Assembly (NCBI RefSeq): GCF_016428915.1
Contig: NZ_JAELTP010000003.1
Location: 57,907-121,906, forward strand
Source of the DNA: Pandoraea sp. ASV26
Lineage (GTDB): Bacteria; Pseudomonadota; Gammaproteobacteria; Burkholderiales; Burkholderiaceae
Direction of reading: 5' to 3'
Length of the DNA stretch: 64,000 nucleotides
Shown: one piece after another, positions 57,101 through 64,000 of the stretch
Numbering within the stretch: position 1 is the first letter of the stretch
Layout of the letters: each line of letters opens with the position of its first letter
Notes under the pieces: model-generated
What the model was told of the DNA's origin: nothing
What the model saw: only the letters and a program-made list of their open reading frames with translations
Database searches by the model: none
Program-made: the position numbers and the translations under genes

Positions 57101-58298
57101 GGGAACGGTAGCCAAGCCGCGTCCCACGGGCGAACTGACGGCTGACGATCTGTCGGCGCAGATGTTCGACACCGGCGTGAGCGTCAAGAACGGGCGCCTG
57201 CGCATTGCGCTGACGCCGACCGAGATCGTGCTGCGCGACGTGGTCGTGACGGGCGGTGGCGGCGGCACGGCGAAGGCGACGGGCACTATCCGGCTCGACA
57301 CGCCCGAGCCGACGCTCGCTGTCACGCTCGCGGCCGATAAGTTGCAACTGTTCTCCGCCCCTGACCGGCAACTCTCGCTGAGTGGCGAAGCGAAGGCGAC
57401 GGGCAGTGGCGAGGCGATGGCGGTGAGCGGCAAGTTCACCGTCGACCGAGCGCGCTTCGCGTTGCCGCCGACGACCGCGCCGAAGCTGGGCGACGACGTG
57501 GTGGTGGTGCGCGGCGGCACGCAGGCGCGTGCCAAACCGCTCGATCCGAAGGAGGAGGCGGCTCGCATCAGCGCCAGACCGGCCAGCCGCTTCTCGCCGC
57601 ACATCAATGTGGAAGTGGATCTGGGACGCGACTTCCGCTTCGTCGGCGCGGGCGCCGATCTGTTGCTGCGCGGCAGTATGCGTGTGCAGAGCGATCCGCT
57701 CTCGCCGATGCGCGCCACCGGAACGATCACGGTGGCCGAGGGCACCTACGAGGCGTTCGACCGCAAGCTCGCGATCGAGCGCGGTCAGATCAACTTCGTC
57801 GGTCCGCTGGACAATCCCGACATCTACATTCAGGCGATGCGCCGCAATCAGGAGGTCGCCGCGGGGGTGCTGGTCACGGGCACGGTGCGTCAGCCGCGTG
57901 TGTCGCTGGTGTCGGAGCCCAGCGTGTCGGATGAAGAGAAGCTCTCGTGGCTGATGTTCGGCCATGGTCCGGACGGCGCGGGGCTGGGTCAGCGTCAGGC
58001 GATGGCCGGGGCGGCCACGGCGTTGCTGGGGGCCACCGGCGGCAAGCGCATCATCAAGGATCTGGGCATCGACGAGTTCAGCATCGGCAGCAGCGACTCG
58101 GGCCTGTCCGACGACGAGCAGGTCGTGAAAGTGGGCAAGGCGATCTCGGACAACTTCGCACTGGGATACGAACAGAGTCTCACCAGCGCCGCGAGTATCG
58201 TGAAGATCACGTGGCAGGTTTCGCGCCGCTGGCAACTGGTGCTGCGCACCGGCTCGCTGTCCGGCTTCGATGTGCTGTTCAACCGTCGCTTCGACTAA
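54168..58298 (+). CDS. tamB: Translocation/assembly module protein TamB
   Basis: TamB is a very large periplasm-spanning protein with one N-terminal membrane anchor and a long beta-taco groove that contacts TamA. The 1376-residue protein has a Pro-rich cytoplasmic start, one membrane helix (about 42-64, VVLALLLIVVLAIGALLWAM), many repeated beta-strand segments, and the conserved C-terminal DUF490/TamB domain with ATGTITVAEGTYEAFDRKLAIERGQINFVGPLDNPDIYIQAMR and LSWLMFGH before a strand-rich end (SGFDVLFNRRFD). It is translationally coupled to tamA. Its length is slightly above E. coli TamB (1259). Confidence 0.95.
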   Translation: MSTMPPNPPMPPNPSTPPPGDTSAPPPSPAPARRWRWGRTLAGVVLALLLIVVLAIGALLWAMSNERGSRWLWQTAVSTLGGKLSGEWRSGSFAHGFTVNDVRYLDGATRITVSHLESRWELRLRPLHFTVDKLHAGDVAMAFAPSPPSNTPTPMPSSLRLPLGLTLSDVRVTRLTLDSPALVLDDIRISARTDGTQHTIQVEHLGTPYGEAQANLQLNGRRPFALGGNVGLQAKAGDVPVALQADLSGSLDALVVDLTASGQKLNGTAHIAASPFGAVPLSRAQISLDHLNPRDFATGAPQADLAVQADLRPEPGAREFRVLGPVSVINARPGAIDDGGLPVEGLRTQVLLDATRQALTGIELKLAGRALLTGSGELRREKVAATAAAPVASGASGASGAKDATAHAEATVGGFAFTMRDLDLRALYGKLPATKLAGPLDIKLDAAGQRIVLDWRDAARRMLADVGLDAKGTTIHALSLEAGNSKVAASGVLESGDTGAYQAQIKLTRFDPAAWYDLYGPQKRGAKTPVASVTGQFDAQGTLHPAFGLSLKFALQDSVYADLPMSGAGTVKLAGSRLLPSDANLLVAGNKVSLRGNFGAPGDKMAVNVDAPSLDKLGFGLAGRLQLDGQVSGTMERPAVVATLAADKLVFGAQKLEHLSGKVDISGGFPGAAGDRLNVTLDGQGFTSDIARLDKLSVALAGTRGAHTLHLKTAGKLRGAPIDMNLDAAGAVTSTRGKPGWRGTIQALENRGIPKLDLAAPWQVEASADRVHLGAAKLVTGVGALSLANFDYGDGQLKTAGTVDTLDIAQVLRVVESFTGEPSPIASDLVLDGKWDVRAGQRADGFVDIVRRSGDVTLRRGGVNENVKVTVTGIPGLSAEKGGAGARVPLGISELHTRIDLSGQSAQATVKAVSSLVGTVDANVQTGLRVQGGIPNVPDDAPLTGRIAIAIPDLSKFETLAGAQFAFKGRANLQVALAGTVAKPRPTGELTADDLSAQMFDTGVSVKNGRLRIALTPTEIVLRDVVVTGGGGGTAKATGTIRLDTPEPTLAVTLAADKLQLFSAPDRQLSLSGEAKATGSGEAMAVSGKFTVDRARFALPPTTAPKLGDDVVVVRGGTQARAKPLDPKEEAARISARPASRFSPHINVEVDLGRDFRFVGAGADLLLRGSMRVQSDPLSPMRATGTITVAEGTYEAFDRKLAIERGQINFVGPLDNPDIYIQAMRRNQEVAAGVLVTGTVRQPRVSLVSEPSVSDEEKLSWLMFGHGPDGAGLGQRQAMAGAATALLGATGGKRIIKDLGIDEFSIGSSDSGLSDDEQVVKVGKAISDNFALGYEQSLTSAASIVKITWQVSRRWQLVLRTGSLSGFDVLFNRRFD

Positions 58299-58355
58299 CG
58301 CGAGCCATGGGGCAAGCGCAGGGCAGCGGGCAACTGTGAAGAGGAGGTGTTACCG

Positions 58356-58961
58356 ATGCTAACGTCGCGTAGTTCCGTTCATTCGGTGCAGGGGTTGCGC
58401 CGGGGTCTTCGATGGGGAGTCGCCATGGGATTGTTCGCGAGTCTGCTGGGACTGTTCGGCTGCGATCAGCAGCAGATCGACAAGGTGCGTGAGAAGGCGC
58501 GCGATACATTCAACGCCATCAAGCCGGACGACATGCTGCTGCGCAACCTCACGCCGGGCGTGACGACCGAAGCGCAGGTGCGTGAGCAGATGGGCAAGCC
58601 CGAAATCGTCTGGGAAAACGACGACGGTTCGCGGCGGCTGGAGTATCCGCGTGCGCCGGGCGGCTTGCGGACCTATATGGTCGACATCGCCCCCGACGGG
58701 AAACTGCGGGCCGTGATTCAGGCGCTTGCGGCGGAGAATTTCGAGCAGGTGCAGCCGGGCATGACGCAGGACGACGTGCGGCGCTTGCTTGGCAAGCCGA
58801 CGACGGTCGCGGAGTACCGGCTGAAGAAGGAAACGGTGTGGAGCTGGCGCTGGCTTGAAGACGGCGTCAACACGCCGGGCATGTTCAATGCCCACTTCGG
58901 CCCGGACGGCCGGGTGACGGTCACGTCGCGCTCGCCCGACCCGGCGTCGGAGCGTCCTTGA
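58356..58961 (+). CDS. BamE/OmlA-like outer-membrane lipoprotein with two SmpA-type repeats
   Basis: The 201-residue lipoprotein has a signal peptide with lipobox LFGC (Cys36). Two related segments follow: LTPGVTTEAQVREQMGKPEIVWE...YMVDIAPDGKLRAV and VQPGMTQDDVRRLLGKPTTV...FNAHFGPDGRVTV. Each has the PG(V/M)T...V...(M/L)GKP and D-G-(K/R)-(L/V) marks of the BamE/SmpA fold, so the domain is duplicated, whereas BamE has one. It is 57 bases after tamB on the same strand. The start at 58356 has GAGGAGG 8 bases upstream. Context suggests a TamAB or Bam accessory; this is inferred. Confidence 0.82.
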   Translation: MLTSRSSVHSVQGLRRGLRWGVAMGLFASLLGLFGCDQQQIDKVREKARDTFNAIKPDDMLLRNLTPGVTTEAQVREQMGKPEIVWENDDGSRRLEYPRAPGGLRTYMVDIAPDGKLRAVIQALAAENFEQVQPGMTQDDVRRLLGKPTTVAEYRLKKETVWSWRWLEDGVNTPGMFNAHFGPDGRVTVTSRSPDPASERP

Positions 58962-59040
58962 TGCCTCGGCCGTAAGGGCGTCAGGAAGGCTATGCCAAGG
59001 CGCTTCAGAGGGCCCAGGCGCGCGCCCATGCCCAGTGCGC

Positions 59041-59304
59041 TTACTGCGTCGCCTGCGTCTGTTCGGTGGCCGCCTGCGCCGTCTGAGCCGCTTTGCCGGC
59101 GTGCCGGTGGCGGTTCGTCACCATGCGCTCGTGCAGCCGAACGATGATCTTGCTGCTCGTCTTCGCGAACATGAACGGCAATACCGCATGCACGAGACAG
59201 GCCAGAAACGCGCCCAGCAACGGCAGCGCGAACGACAGCGCCGATCCCATGTGCTGGAGGTAGTTTTCGCCGACAGAGGCCGGATGCTGAGTGAAGATTT
59301 TCAT
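59041..59304 (-). CDS. DUF6356 family membrane protein
   Basis: The 87-residue protein begins MKIFTQHPASVGENYLQHM, the signature of DUF6356, then has one or two hydrophobic helices (LSFALPLLGAFLACLVHAVLPFMF), and a basic cytoplasmic or periplasmic tail with an Ala/Thr/Gln-rich end. It is a small inner-membrane protein of unknown function. The ATG at 59304 matches the family N-terminus; an in-frame extension to 59460 would run into the divergent Lrp gene. It is divergent from that regulator across about 117 bases. Confidence 0.72.
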   Translation of the reverse strand: MKIFTQHPASVGENYLQHMGSALSFALPLLGAFLACLVHAVLPFMFAKTSSKIIVRLHERMVTNRHRHAGKAAQTAQAATEQTQATQ

Positions 59305-59421
59305 GATGCCCCCGCTTTTCGGAATGTTTGTGAAGTTTACTTGCCAACGCAGGGTAAAGGCTTTCAAATATCCGCTCGAATCGGGTAGGATTTGGAAAAT
59401 CTTTCCTCCCGGGTGGCTGTC

Positions 59422-59883
59422 GTGGACAAAACTGATCTCGCAATTCTCGAAAATCTGCAAGCGGATGCCTCACGTTCGCTGGGAGAGCTGGCCGAGGCCG
59501 TGCACTTGTCGCCCACGCCTTGCTGGCGCCGCGTGCAGCGTCTGCGCGAGAACGGGGTCATCACGGGGCAGGTAACGCTGTGCGATCCCCAGCAACTCGA
59601 TCTGCGCGTCACGGCCTTCGTGTTCATCAAGGCGGCCACGCACAGCGAAGACTGGATGGTTCGCTTCGTGGCAGGCGCGCGGGAATTGCCTGAAATCGTC
59701 GAGATTCACCGCATGGCCGGGGAAATCGACTATCTGCTCAAGGTCTACCTGCCGGACATCGCCGCCTACGACCGCTTCTACAAAAAACTCATTCGCGTGG
59801 CCGATCTGCAAGACATCAGCGCGAGCTTCTCGATGGAGACGGTGAAGTTCACCACGGCGTTGCCGGTGGATCATCTGCGCTAA
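59422..59883 (+). CDS. Lrp/AsnC family transcriptional regulator
   Basis: The protein (153 residues from this start) has an N-terminal winged helix-turn-helix (KTDLAILENLQADASRSLGELAEAVHLSPTPCWRRVQRLRENGVI) and a C-terminal RAM/ACT-like effector domain with the usual EIHRMAGEIDYLLKVYLPDIAAYDRFY segment. Lrp-type regulators sense amino acids. The GTG at 59422 places the start just before VDKTD, as in the family; an in-frame TTG at 59392 with AGGA upstream is an alternative. It is divergent from the DUF6356 gene, a possible target. Confidence 0.88.
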   Translation: MDKTDLAILENLQADASRSLGELAEAVHLSPTPCWRRVQRLRENGVITGQVTLCDPQQLDLRVTAFVFIKAATHSEDWMVRFVAGARELPEIVEIHRMAGEIDYLLKVYLPDIAAYDRFYKKLIRVADLQDISASFSMETVKFTTALPVDHLR

Positions 59884-59976
59884 TCCGCGGCGGGTGGTCG
59901 GCCTGACGATTTGCCGAACCACTCGGGACGTGCTGCGGGCAATCACCGCATCGAAGCATTCATTCGGAAAAATCTC

Positions 59977-60705
59977 ATGGCTCAGAACATCTACGACAAC
60001 CCCGATTTTTTTGCCGGCTACAGTCAGTTGCCCCGTCAGGTGCATGGGCTGGACGGGGCGCCCGAGTGGCCCGCCATTCGGGCGATGCTGCCCGACGTAC
60101 AAGGCAAGCGCGTGGTCGATCTCGGTTGCGGCTTCGGCTGGGCGTCGCGTTGGATGCGCGAGCAGGGCGCGGCGTCGGTGCTCGGGCTCGATCTGTCGCA
60201 GAACATGATCGAGCGCGCGAGGGCCAGCACGTCTGACGCGTCCATCGAGTTCCGTATTGCCGATCTCGATACGCTCGATCTTCCGCCTGCGTCATTCGAT
60301 CTGGCCTACAGCGCGCTGACGTTTCACTACGTGCGTGACTTCACGCGTCTCGTGCGTGCGATTCATGAAGGGCTTGCGCCCGGAGGGCACTTCGTCTTCA
60401 CCATTGAGCACCCGATTTTCATGGCAGCGGCGCATCCGCACTGGATCGTCGACGAGGATGGCCGCAAGACCTGGCCGGTCAACGGCTATGCCGTCGAGGG
60501 CGAGCGTCGCACCGATTGGTTCGCCGAAGGCGTGCTGAAGTATCACCGCACGCTTGGCACAACGCTCAACGCGTTGGTCGATGCAGGGTTTCGGATTCAG
60601 AAGGTCGACGAGTTCGCACCGACAGCCGCGCAGATTCGTGAGACGCCGTCGTTGGCCGAAGAACTGGAGCGTCCCATGATGTTGATGGTATCGGCGTCAC
60701 GATGA
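59977..60705 (+). CDS. Class I SAM-dependent methyltransferase
   Basis: The 242-residue protein begins with MAQNIYDNPDFFAGYSQL, has the SAM motif I VVDLGCGFGWASRWM (about 48-62), an acidic LGLDLSQNMIERARA motif II and a middle YSALTFHYVRDFTRLVRAIHEGLAPGGHFVFTIEHPIF region. This is the Methyltransf_11/25 type found near ubiquinone and metabolite methylases; the substrate is unknown. The ATG at 59977 has GGAAAAAT upstream. It follows the Lrp regulator by 94 bases and may be under its control. Confidence 0.85.
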   Translation: MAQNIYDNPDFFAGYSQLPRQVHGLDGAPEWPAIRAMLPDVQGKRVVDLGCGFGWASRWMREQGAASVLGLDLSQNMIERARASTSDASIEFRIADLDTLDLPPASFDLAYSALTFHYVRDFTRLVRAIHEGLAPGGHFVFTIEHPIFMAAAHPHWIVDEDGRKTWPVNGYAVEGERRTDWFAEGVLKYHRTLGTTLNALVDAGFRIQKVDEFAPTAAQIRETPSLAEELERPMMLMVSASR

Positions 60706-60763
60706 GTTGGGATAAGTGGGGATAAGTCGAGAGAACTCGAACGCCAGATTGGGCGCACAAAGC

Positions 60764-60810
60764 AAAACACCCCAGAACCGGAAGAGCTGCCCGGTTGCTG
60801 GGGTGTTTCG
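60764..60810. terminator. Bidirectional terminator hairpin
   Basis: A long imperfect stem (AAACACCCCAG...AACCGG / CCGGTT...CTGGGGTGTTT, about 60765-60808) separates the convergent methyltransferase and metG genes, with A/T runs at both ends. Confidence 0.85.
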
Positions 60811-60871
60811 CTTGGGAAGGACGGGCGTTGTCGTGAAACGCGGCCCCCGCTCCCGGTGTGACGTTTGCGCC

Positions 60872-62974
60872 TTACTTGACGCGCATGCCCGGCTTCGCGC
60901 CGTCGTGCGGCTCGAGAATGTAGATGCCCGGTTCCGCCTTCTCGTCGGCGGCCGAGGCGGCGAGCACCATGCCTTCCGACAGACCGAACTTCATCTTGCG
61001 CGGCGCGAGGTTGGCGACCATCACCGTCAGTTTGCCCACCAGCACTTCCGGCTGCGGATAGGCCGACTTGATCCCCGAGAACACGTTGCGCGTTTGCGCT
61101 TCGCCCGCATCGAGCGTGAGTTGCAGCAGCTTGTCCGACCCTTCGACGGCCTTGCAATCGACGATGCGCGCGATGCGCAGATCGATCTTGGCGAAGTCGT
61201 CGATGGTGATGACACCGTCGTCTGCAAGCTTGTCGGTCGCCTTTTCAGCCTTTGCCGCTTTGTCCTTGTTGCCCTTGGCGGCAGCCGCTTCGGCCACCGG
61301 CGCGGCCGCTTGCAGCGAGTCGCGGTTGGCAGCGAGCAGCGCTTCGACCTGCTTGCCTTCGACGCGCGTCATCAAATGCTTGTACGCGGTGATGACGGTG
61401 TCGGCGGTGAGCGGACGGTTCACGTCCTGCCACGTTTGCGGCGCGATGCTCAGGAAGCGCTCCACGGCCTCGGCCGTCACCGGTAGCACCGGCTTGAGGT
61501 ACAGCGTGAGCAGACGGAACGCCTCGAGGCACACCGAGCAGGCGTCGTGCAGCGCGGCGCTTTGTGCCGGATCCTTCGCCAGATCCCACGGCTTGACCGT
61601 GTCGACGTAGCTGTTCACGGCGTCGGCCTGTTCCATCACCAGACGCAGCGCCTTGCCGAACTCGCGGGCTTCATAGTGCGCGGCGATCTGCGGCGCGGCG
61701 GCGCGCAGTTGTGCGAGCAACGGCGCTTGCATGGCATCCGGCGACACACGGCCTTCGAAGCGCTTGATGAGGAAGCCCGCTGCGCGGCTGGCGATATTCA
61801 CGTACTTGCCGACCAGATCGCTGTTCACGCGTGCGATGAAGTCATCGAGGTTCAGGTCGATGTCTTCCATCGTGTTGCTCAGCTTGGCGCCGATGTAGTA
61901 GCGCAGCCATTCCGGATTGAGACCCGTGTCGATAAAGCTCTGCGCCGTGATGAACGTGCCGCGCGACTTCGACATCTTTTGGCCGTCCACGGTCAGGAAG
62001 CCGTGGGCGAACACGTTGGTCGGCGTGCGGTAGCCCGAGAACTCGAGCATCGCGGGCCAGAACAGCGTGTGGAAGTACAGGATGTCCTTGCCGATGAAGT
62101 GGTACTGCTCGGTCTTCGAATCCGGCTTGACCCATTCGTCGAAGTCCAGCCCGCGCTGCGCGCACAGGTTCTTGAAGCTGGCGTAGTAACCGACCGGCGC
62201 GTCGAGCCAGACGTAGAAGTACTTGCCCGGAGCGCCCGGAATCTCGAAGCCGAAGTACGGGGCGTCGCGCGAGATGTCCCAGTCGGCCAGCGTCGACTCG
62301 CCGTCTTCGCCGAGCCATTCCTTCATCTTGTTGGCGGCTTCAGGCTGGGCGAGACCGGCGACCCACTTGCGCAGGAACTGCTCGCAGCGCTTGTCCGAGA
62401 GCTTGAAGAAGTAATGCGTGGAGGTCTTGCGCACCGGCGTGGCACCCGAGACAACGGAGTACGGGTTGAGCAGGTCGGTCGGCGCGTAGGTCGAGCCGCA
62501 GACTTCGCAGGAATCGCCGTACTGGTCCTTGGCGCCGCATTTCGGACATTCGCCCTTGATGAAGCGATCCGGCAGGAACATTTCCTTGACCGGATCGTAG
62601 GCCTGTTCGATGTCGCGCGCTTCGATCAGGCCCTGATCCTTGAGCGCGAGATAGACGTTTTCCGACAATTCACGGTTTTCTTCGGAATCCGTCGAGTAGT
62701 AGTTATCGAAGGAAATGCCGAAGCTGTCGAAGTCGCGCTTGTGTTCCTTCCAGACGCGCTCGATCAGTTGCCGGGGCGTGAGGCCTTCCTTCTCGGCGCG
62801 CAGCATGATCGGCGTGCCGTGCGTGTCGTCGGCACCCACGTAGTACACCTCATGGCCCTGCATCCGCATGAACCGTACCCAGATATCTGTCTGGATGTAT
62901 TCCACCAGGTGACCGATGTGAATCTGGCCATTGGCGTACGGCAGGGCGGAGGTGACTAAGATGCGGCGGGACAT
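60872..62974 (-). CDS. metG: Methionyl-tRNA synthetase
   Basis: MetG charges tRNA-Met. The 700-residue protein has the HIGH signature at residues 19-22, the zinc knuckle with Cys143, Cys146, Cys156 and Cys159, and the KMSKS loop ([11 protein letters not shown]). A charged Lys/Ala linker ([19 protein letters not shown]) leads to a C-terminal EMAP-II-like tRNA-binding domain ([35 protein letters not shown]) used for dimerisation. The ATG at 62974 is the family start; upstream in-frame sequence lacks similarity and overlaps terminator structure. The gene ends about 60 bases before its terminator. Confidence 0.97.
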   Translation of the reverse strand: MSRRILVTSALPYANGQIHIGHLVEYIQTDIWVRFMRMQGHEVYYVGADDTHGTPIMLRAEKEGLTPRQLIERVWKEHKRDFDSFGISFDNYYSTDSEENRELSENVYLALKDQGLIEARDIEQAYDPVKEMFLPDRFIKGECPKCGAKDQYGDSCEVCGSTYAPTDLLNPYSVVSGATPVRKTSTHYFFKLSDKRCEQFLRKWVAGLAQPEAANKMKEWLGEDGESTLADWDISRDAPYFGFEIPGAPGKYFYVWLDAPVGYYASFKNLCAQRGLDFDEWVKPDSKTEQYHFIGKDILYFHTLFWPAMLEFSGYRTPTNVFAHGFLTVDGQKMSKSRGTFITAQSFIDTGLNPEWLRYYIGAKLSNTMEDIDLNLDDFIARVNSDLVGKYVNIASRAAGFLIKRFEGRVSPDAMQAPLLAQLRAAAPQIAAHYEAREFGKALRLVMEQADAVNSYVDTVKPWDLAKDPAQSAALHDACSVCLEAFRLLTLYLKPVLPVTAEAVERFLSIAPQTWQDVNRPLTADTVITAYKHLMTRVEGKQVEALLAANRDSLQAAAPVAEAAAAKGNKDKAAKAEKATDKLADDGVITIDDFAKIDLRIARIVDCKAVEGSDKLLQLTLDAGEAQTRNVFSGIKSAYPQPEVLVGKLTVMVANLAPRKMKFGLSEGMVLAASAADEKAEPGIYILEPHDGAKPGMRVK

Positions 62975-63136
62975 GAGGATGGATTGTGTGGTGAGGGAAC
63001 TGGGAAAGGACGATTCTAGCAGGCGGGGCGGGATGGCGCCCAACCGGGCGTCCCGGCAGGGGGCTCGGGGCGATTGCAGAGGCGTCGACAGGGCACGTGT
63101 CGACCGGGGGCGGCAGCGGTGCCGGATCGCGCGGCC

Positions 63137-63166
63137 AAAAAAAAAGCCGGAACCAGGTTCCGGCTT
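63137..63166 (-). terminator. Intrinsic terminator upstream of metG (minus strand)
   Basis: On the minus strand, AAGCCGGAACC / GGTTCCGGCTT is followed by a run of nine T. It sits upstream of metG and ends transcription arriving from the OmpA-family gene. A second, weaker hairpin lies 155 bases before it; nothing else recognisable is in 62975-63429. Confidence 0.88.
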
Positions 63167-63320
63167 AACTAGGCACACGTAACGTCAATAACAAAGAGGA
63201 GATGGAAGCGCCCACGGTGGGCACTTCCGGAGGGTCTGAGCGACTTGGCGAGCCTTTAGTTCAACCGATGTGCCGATTTTCGATGCTGCGATGCAGCATT
63301 CAAAGCAGCGAGAATCCGTC

Positions 63321-63352
63321 AAACGCATGCCCGGCGGGCCGGACATGCGTTT
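63321..63352 (-). terminator. Terminator-like hairpin after the OmpA-family gene
   Basis: AAACGCATG / CATGCGTTT with an internal GC-rich stem, about 80 bases after the stop of the OmpA-family gene, followed on the minus strand by only TTTGAC. It is weaker than the one at 63137. Confidence 0.6.
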
Positions 63353-63429
63353 GCGTGGTCAAGCGGGGAGCAGACGGAAGTCAGGCAAGACGAACGCGAG
63401 ACGAACGTTGGACGGCAGATGGCAGACGA

Positions 63430-64000
63430 TCAGCCGCGCGGCGCTTGCTGATTCGGTGCGTGCAACAGGATTTCGACGCGACGGTTCTGGGCGCGGCCCT
63501 CGGGCGTAGCGTCCGAGGCGACCGGCTGGCTCGAGGCCACGCCCGTGCCGCTCATGCGATTCATCGCGACACCGCGGCTGTTCAGGTACTGAATGACGTT
63601 GGCCGCGCGGTTCTGCGAGAGCGGCACGTTGATCCGGTCGCCGCCCGTGCTGTCGGTATGGCCGACGATATTGGCGGTAATGCCCGGGTTCTGGTTGAGC
63701 GAGGCGGCAACGTCGTCGAGCACTGCGCGGAAGTTCGGCTTGATGTCGGCGCGGCCGGTATCGAACGTCACGTCGCTGGGCACGGCGACCTTGAGCGTGC
63801 CATCCGGTTGTTCGGAGATCGTGGTGCCGGTGCCGGCGGTGTGGCCGCCCAGCTTGTTCTTGATGGCGCCCCAGTTGTAACCCGTTGCACCGCCTGCGGC
63901 GGCGCCGACGGCCGCGCCGATCAGCGTGCCGGTGGTGTTGCCACCGATGAGGTTGCCCAGACCTGCGCCGACTGCGGCACCGACGCCGGTGCCGACTGCG
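63430..64000 (-). CDS. OmpA-family protein with glycine-zipper domain (5' end outside window)
   Basis: The frame is open to the window edge, giving 190 residues of C-terminal sequence. First comes a Gly/Ala-rich glycine-zipper region (AVGTGVGAAVGAGLGNLIGG, then GAAVGAAAGGATGYNWG), then a linker and an OmpA-like peptidoglycan-binding domain (VTFDTGRADIKPNF, IVGHTDSTGGDRINVPLSQNRAANVIQYL, PEGRAQNRRVEILL). The order resembles E. coli YiaD and similar lipoproteins that bind the cell wall. The signal peptide is outside the window. A GTG at 63783 is internal and is not the start. Confidence 0.85.
   Translation of the reverse strand, partial: AVGTGVGAAVGAGLGNLIGGNTTGTLIGAAVGAAAGGATGYNWGAIKNKLGGHTAGTGTTISEQPDGTLKVAVPSDVTFDTGRADIKPNFRAVLDDVAASLNQNPGITANIVGHTDSTGGDRINVPLSQNRAANVIQYLNSRGVAMNRMSGTGVASSQPVASDATPEGRAQNRRVEILLHAPNQQAPRG

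Overview
The window is about 64 kb of high-GC, densely coded bacterial chromosome with no sign of recent invasion. I see no insertion sequence, integrase, phage module, CRISPR array, tRNA or rRNA. Gene content and order (ompA, gyrA, serC-pheA-tyrA-aroA-cmk-rpsA-ihfB-lapA-lapB-ugd-hldA-hldD, cysM; etfBA beside an acyl-CoA dehydrogenase; ssrS beside zapA; a cobalamin operon; tamAB; metG) are those of a Burkholderiales betaproteobacterium. The protein sequences look most like Burkholderiaceae and, I think, Pandoraea. The genus is an inference from memory, not from a search.

Layout. 1-4 kb: the end of a malonyl-CoA synthetase gene, a SIMPL-domain periplasmic protein, an EVE-domain protein, a ferritin-like diiron protein and a major OmpA. 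4-22 kb: gyrA, a DUF2059 protein, then serine/aromatic amino acid genes (serC, pheA, tyrA, aroA) running into cmk-rpsA-ihfB and the envelope genes lapA, lapB, ugd, hldA and hldD. mntH is inserted on the opposite strand with a Fur-type operator. 22-34 kb: comEA, cysM, a lytic transglycosylase, a histone-deacetylase-like amidohydrolase, an ECHDC3-like crotonase, ferredoxin-NADP reductase, a lysophospholipase, etfB-etfA, an acyl-CoA dehydrogenase, 6S RNA and zapA with a ZapB-like partner.

34-48 kb is the cobalamin region. A cobalamin riboswitch precedes btuB-btuC-btuD-cobO-cobT-cobS-cobC. A second set (btuF, cobD, cbiB, cobU, cobQ) lies beyond it, mostly on the opposite strand. Together they import corrinoids across both membranes, adenosylate them, attach the aminopropanol arm and build the nucleotide loop. 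No corrin-ring synthesis genes are present here, so the locus reads as salvage and late assembly. Two tiny lipoproteins sit between the two halves.

48-64 kb: a ParA-like ATPase, panD, panC, scpA, DUF3460, then tamA-tamB with a lipoprotein carrying two BamE-like repeats, a DUF6356 protein divergent from an Lrp/AsnC regulator, a SAM methyltransferase, metG, and the C-terminal part of a glycine-zipper OmpA-family protein at the right edge.

Most genes are housekeeping, and I do not see a clear new defence, secretion or biosynthetic system. The points most worth a second look are a GyrA quinolone pocket with Ala83-Ser84, the two-repeat BamE-like lipoprotein coupled to TamAB, a cobU/cobQ head-to-head pair that may be leaderless, a promoter-hairpin leader before serC, a catalytically altered crotonase, and several short tandem repeats in and next to genes.
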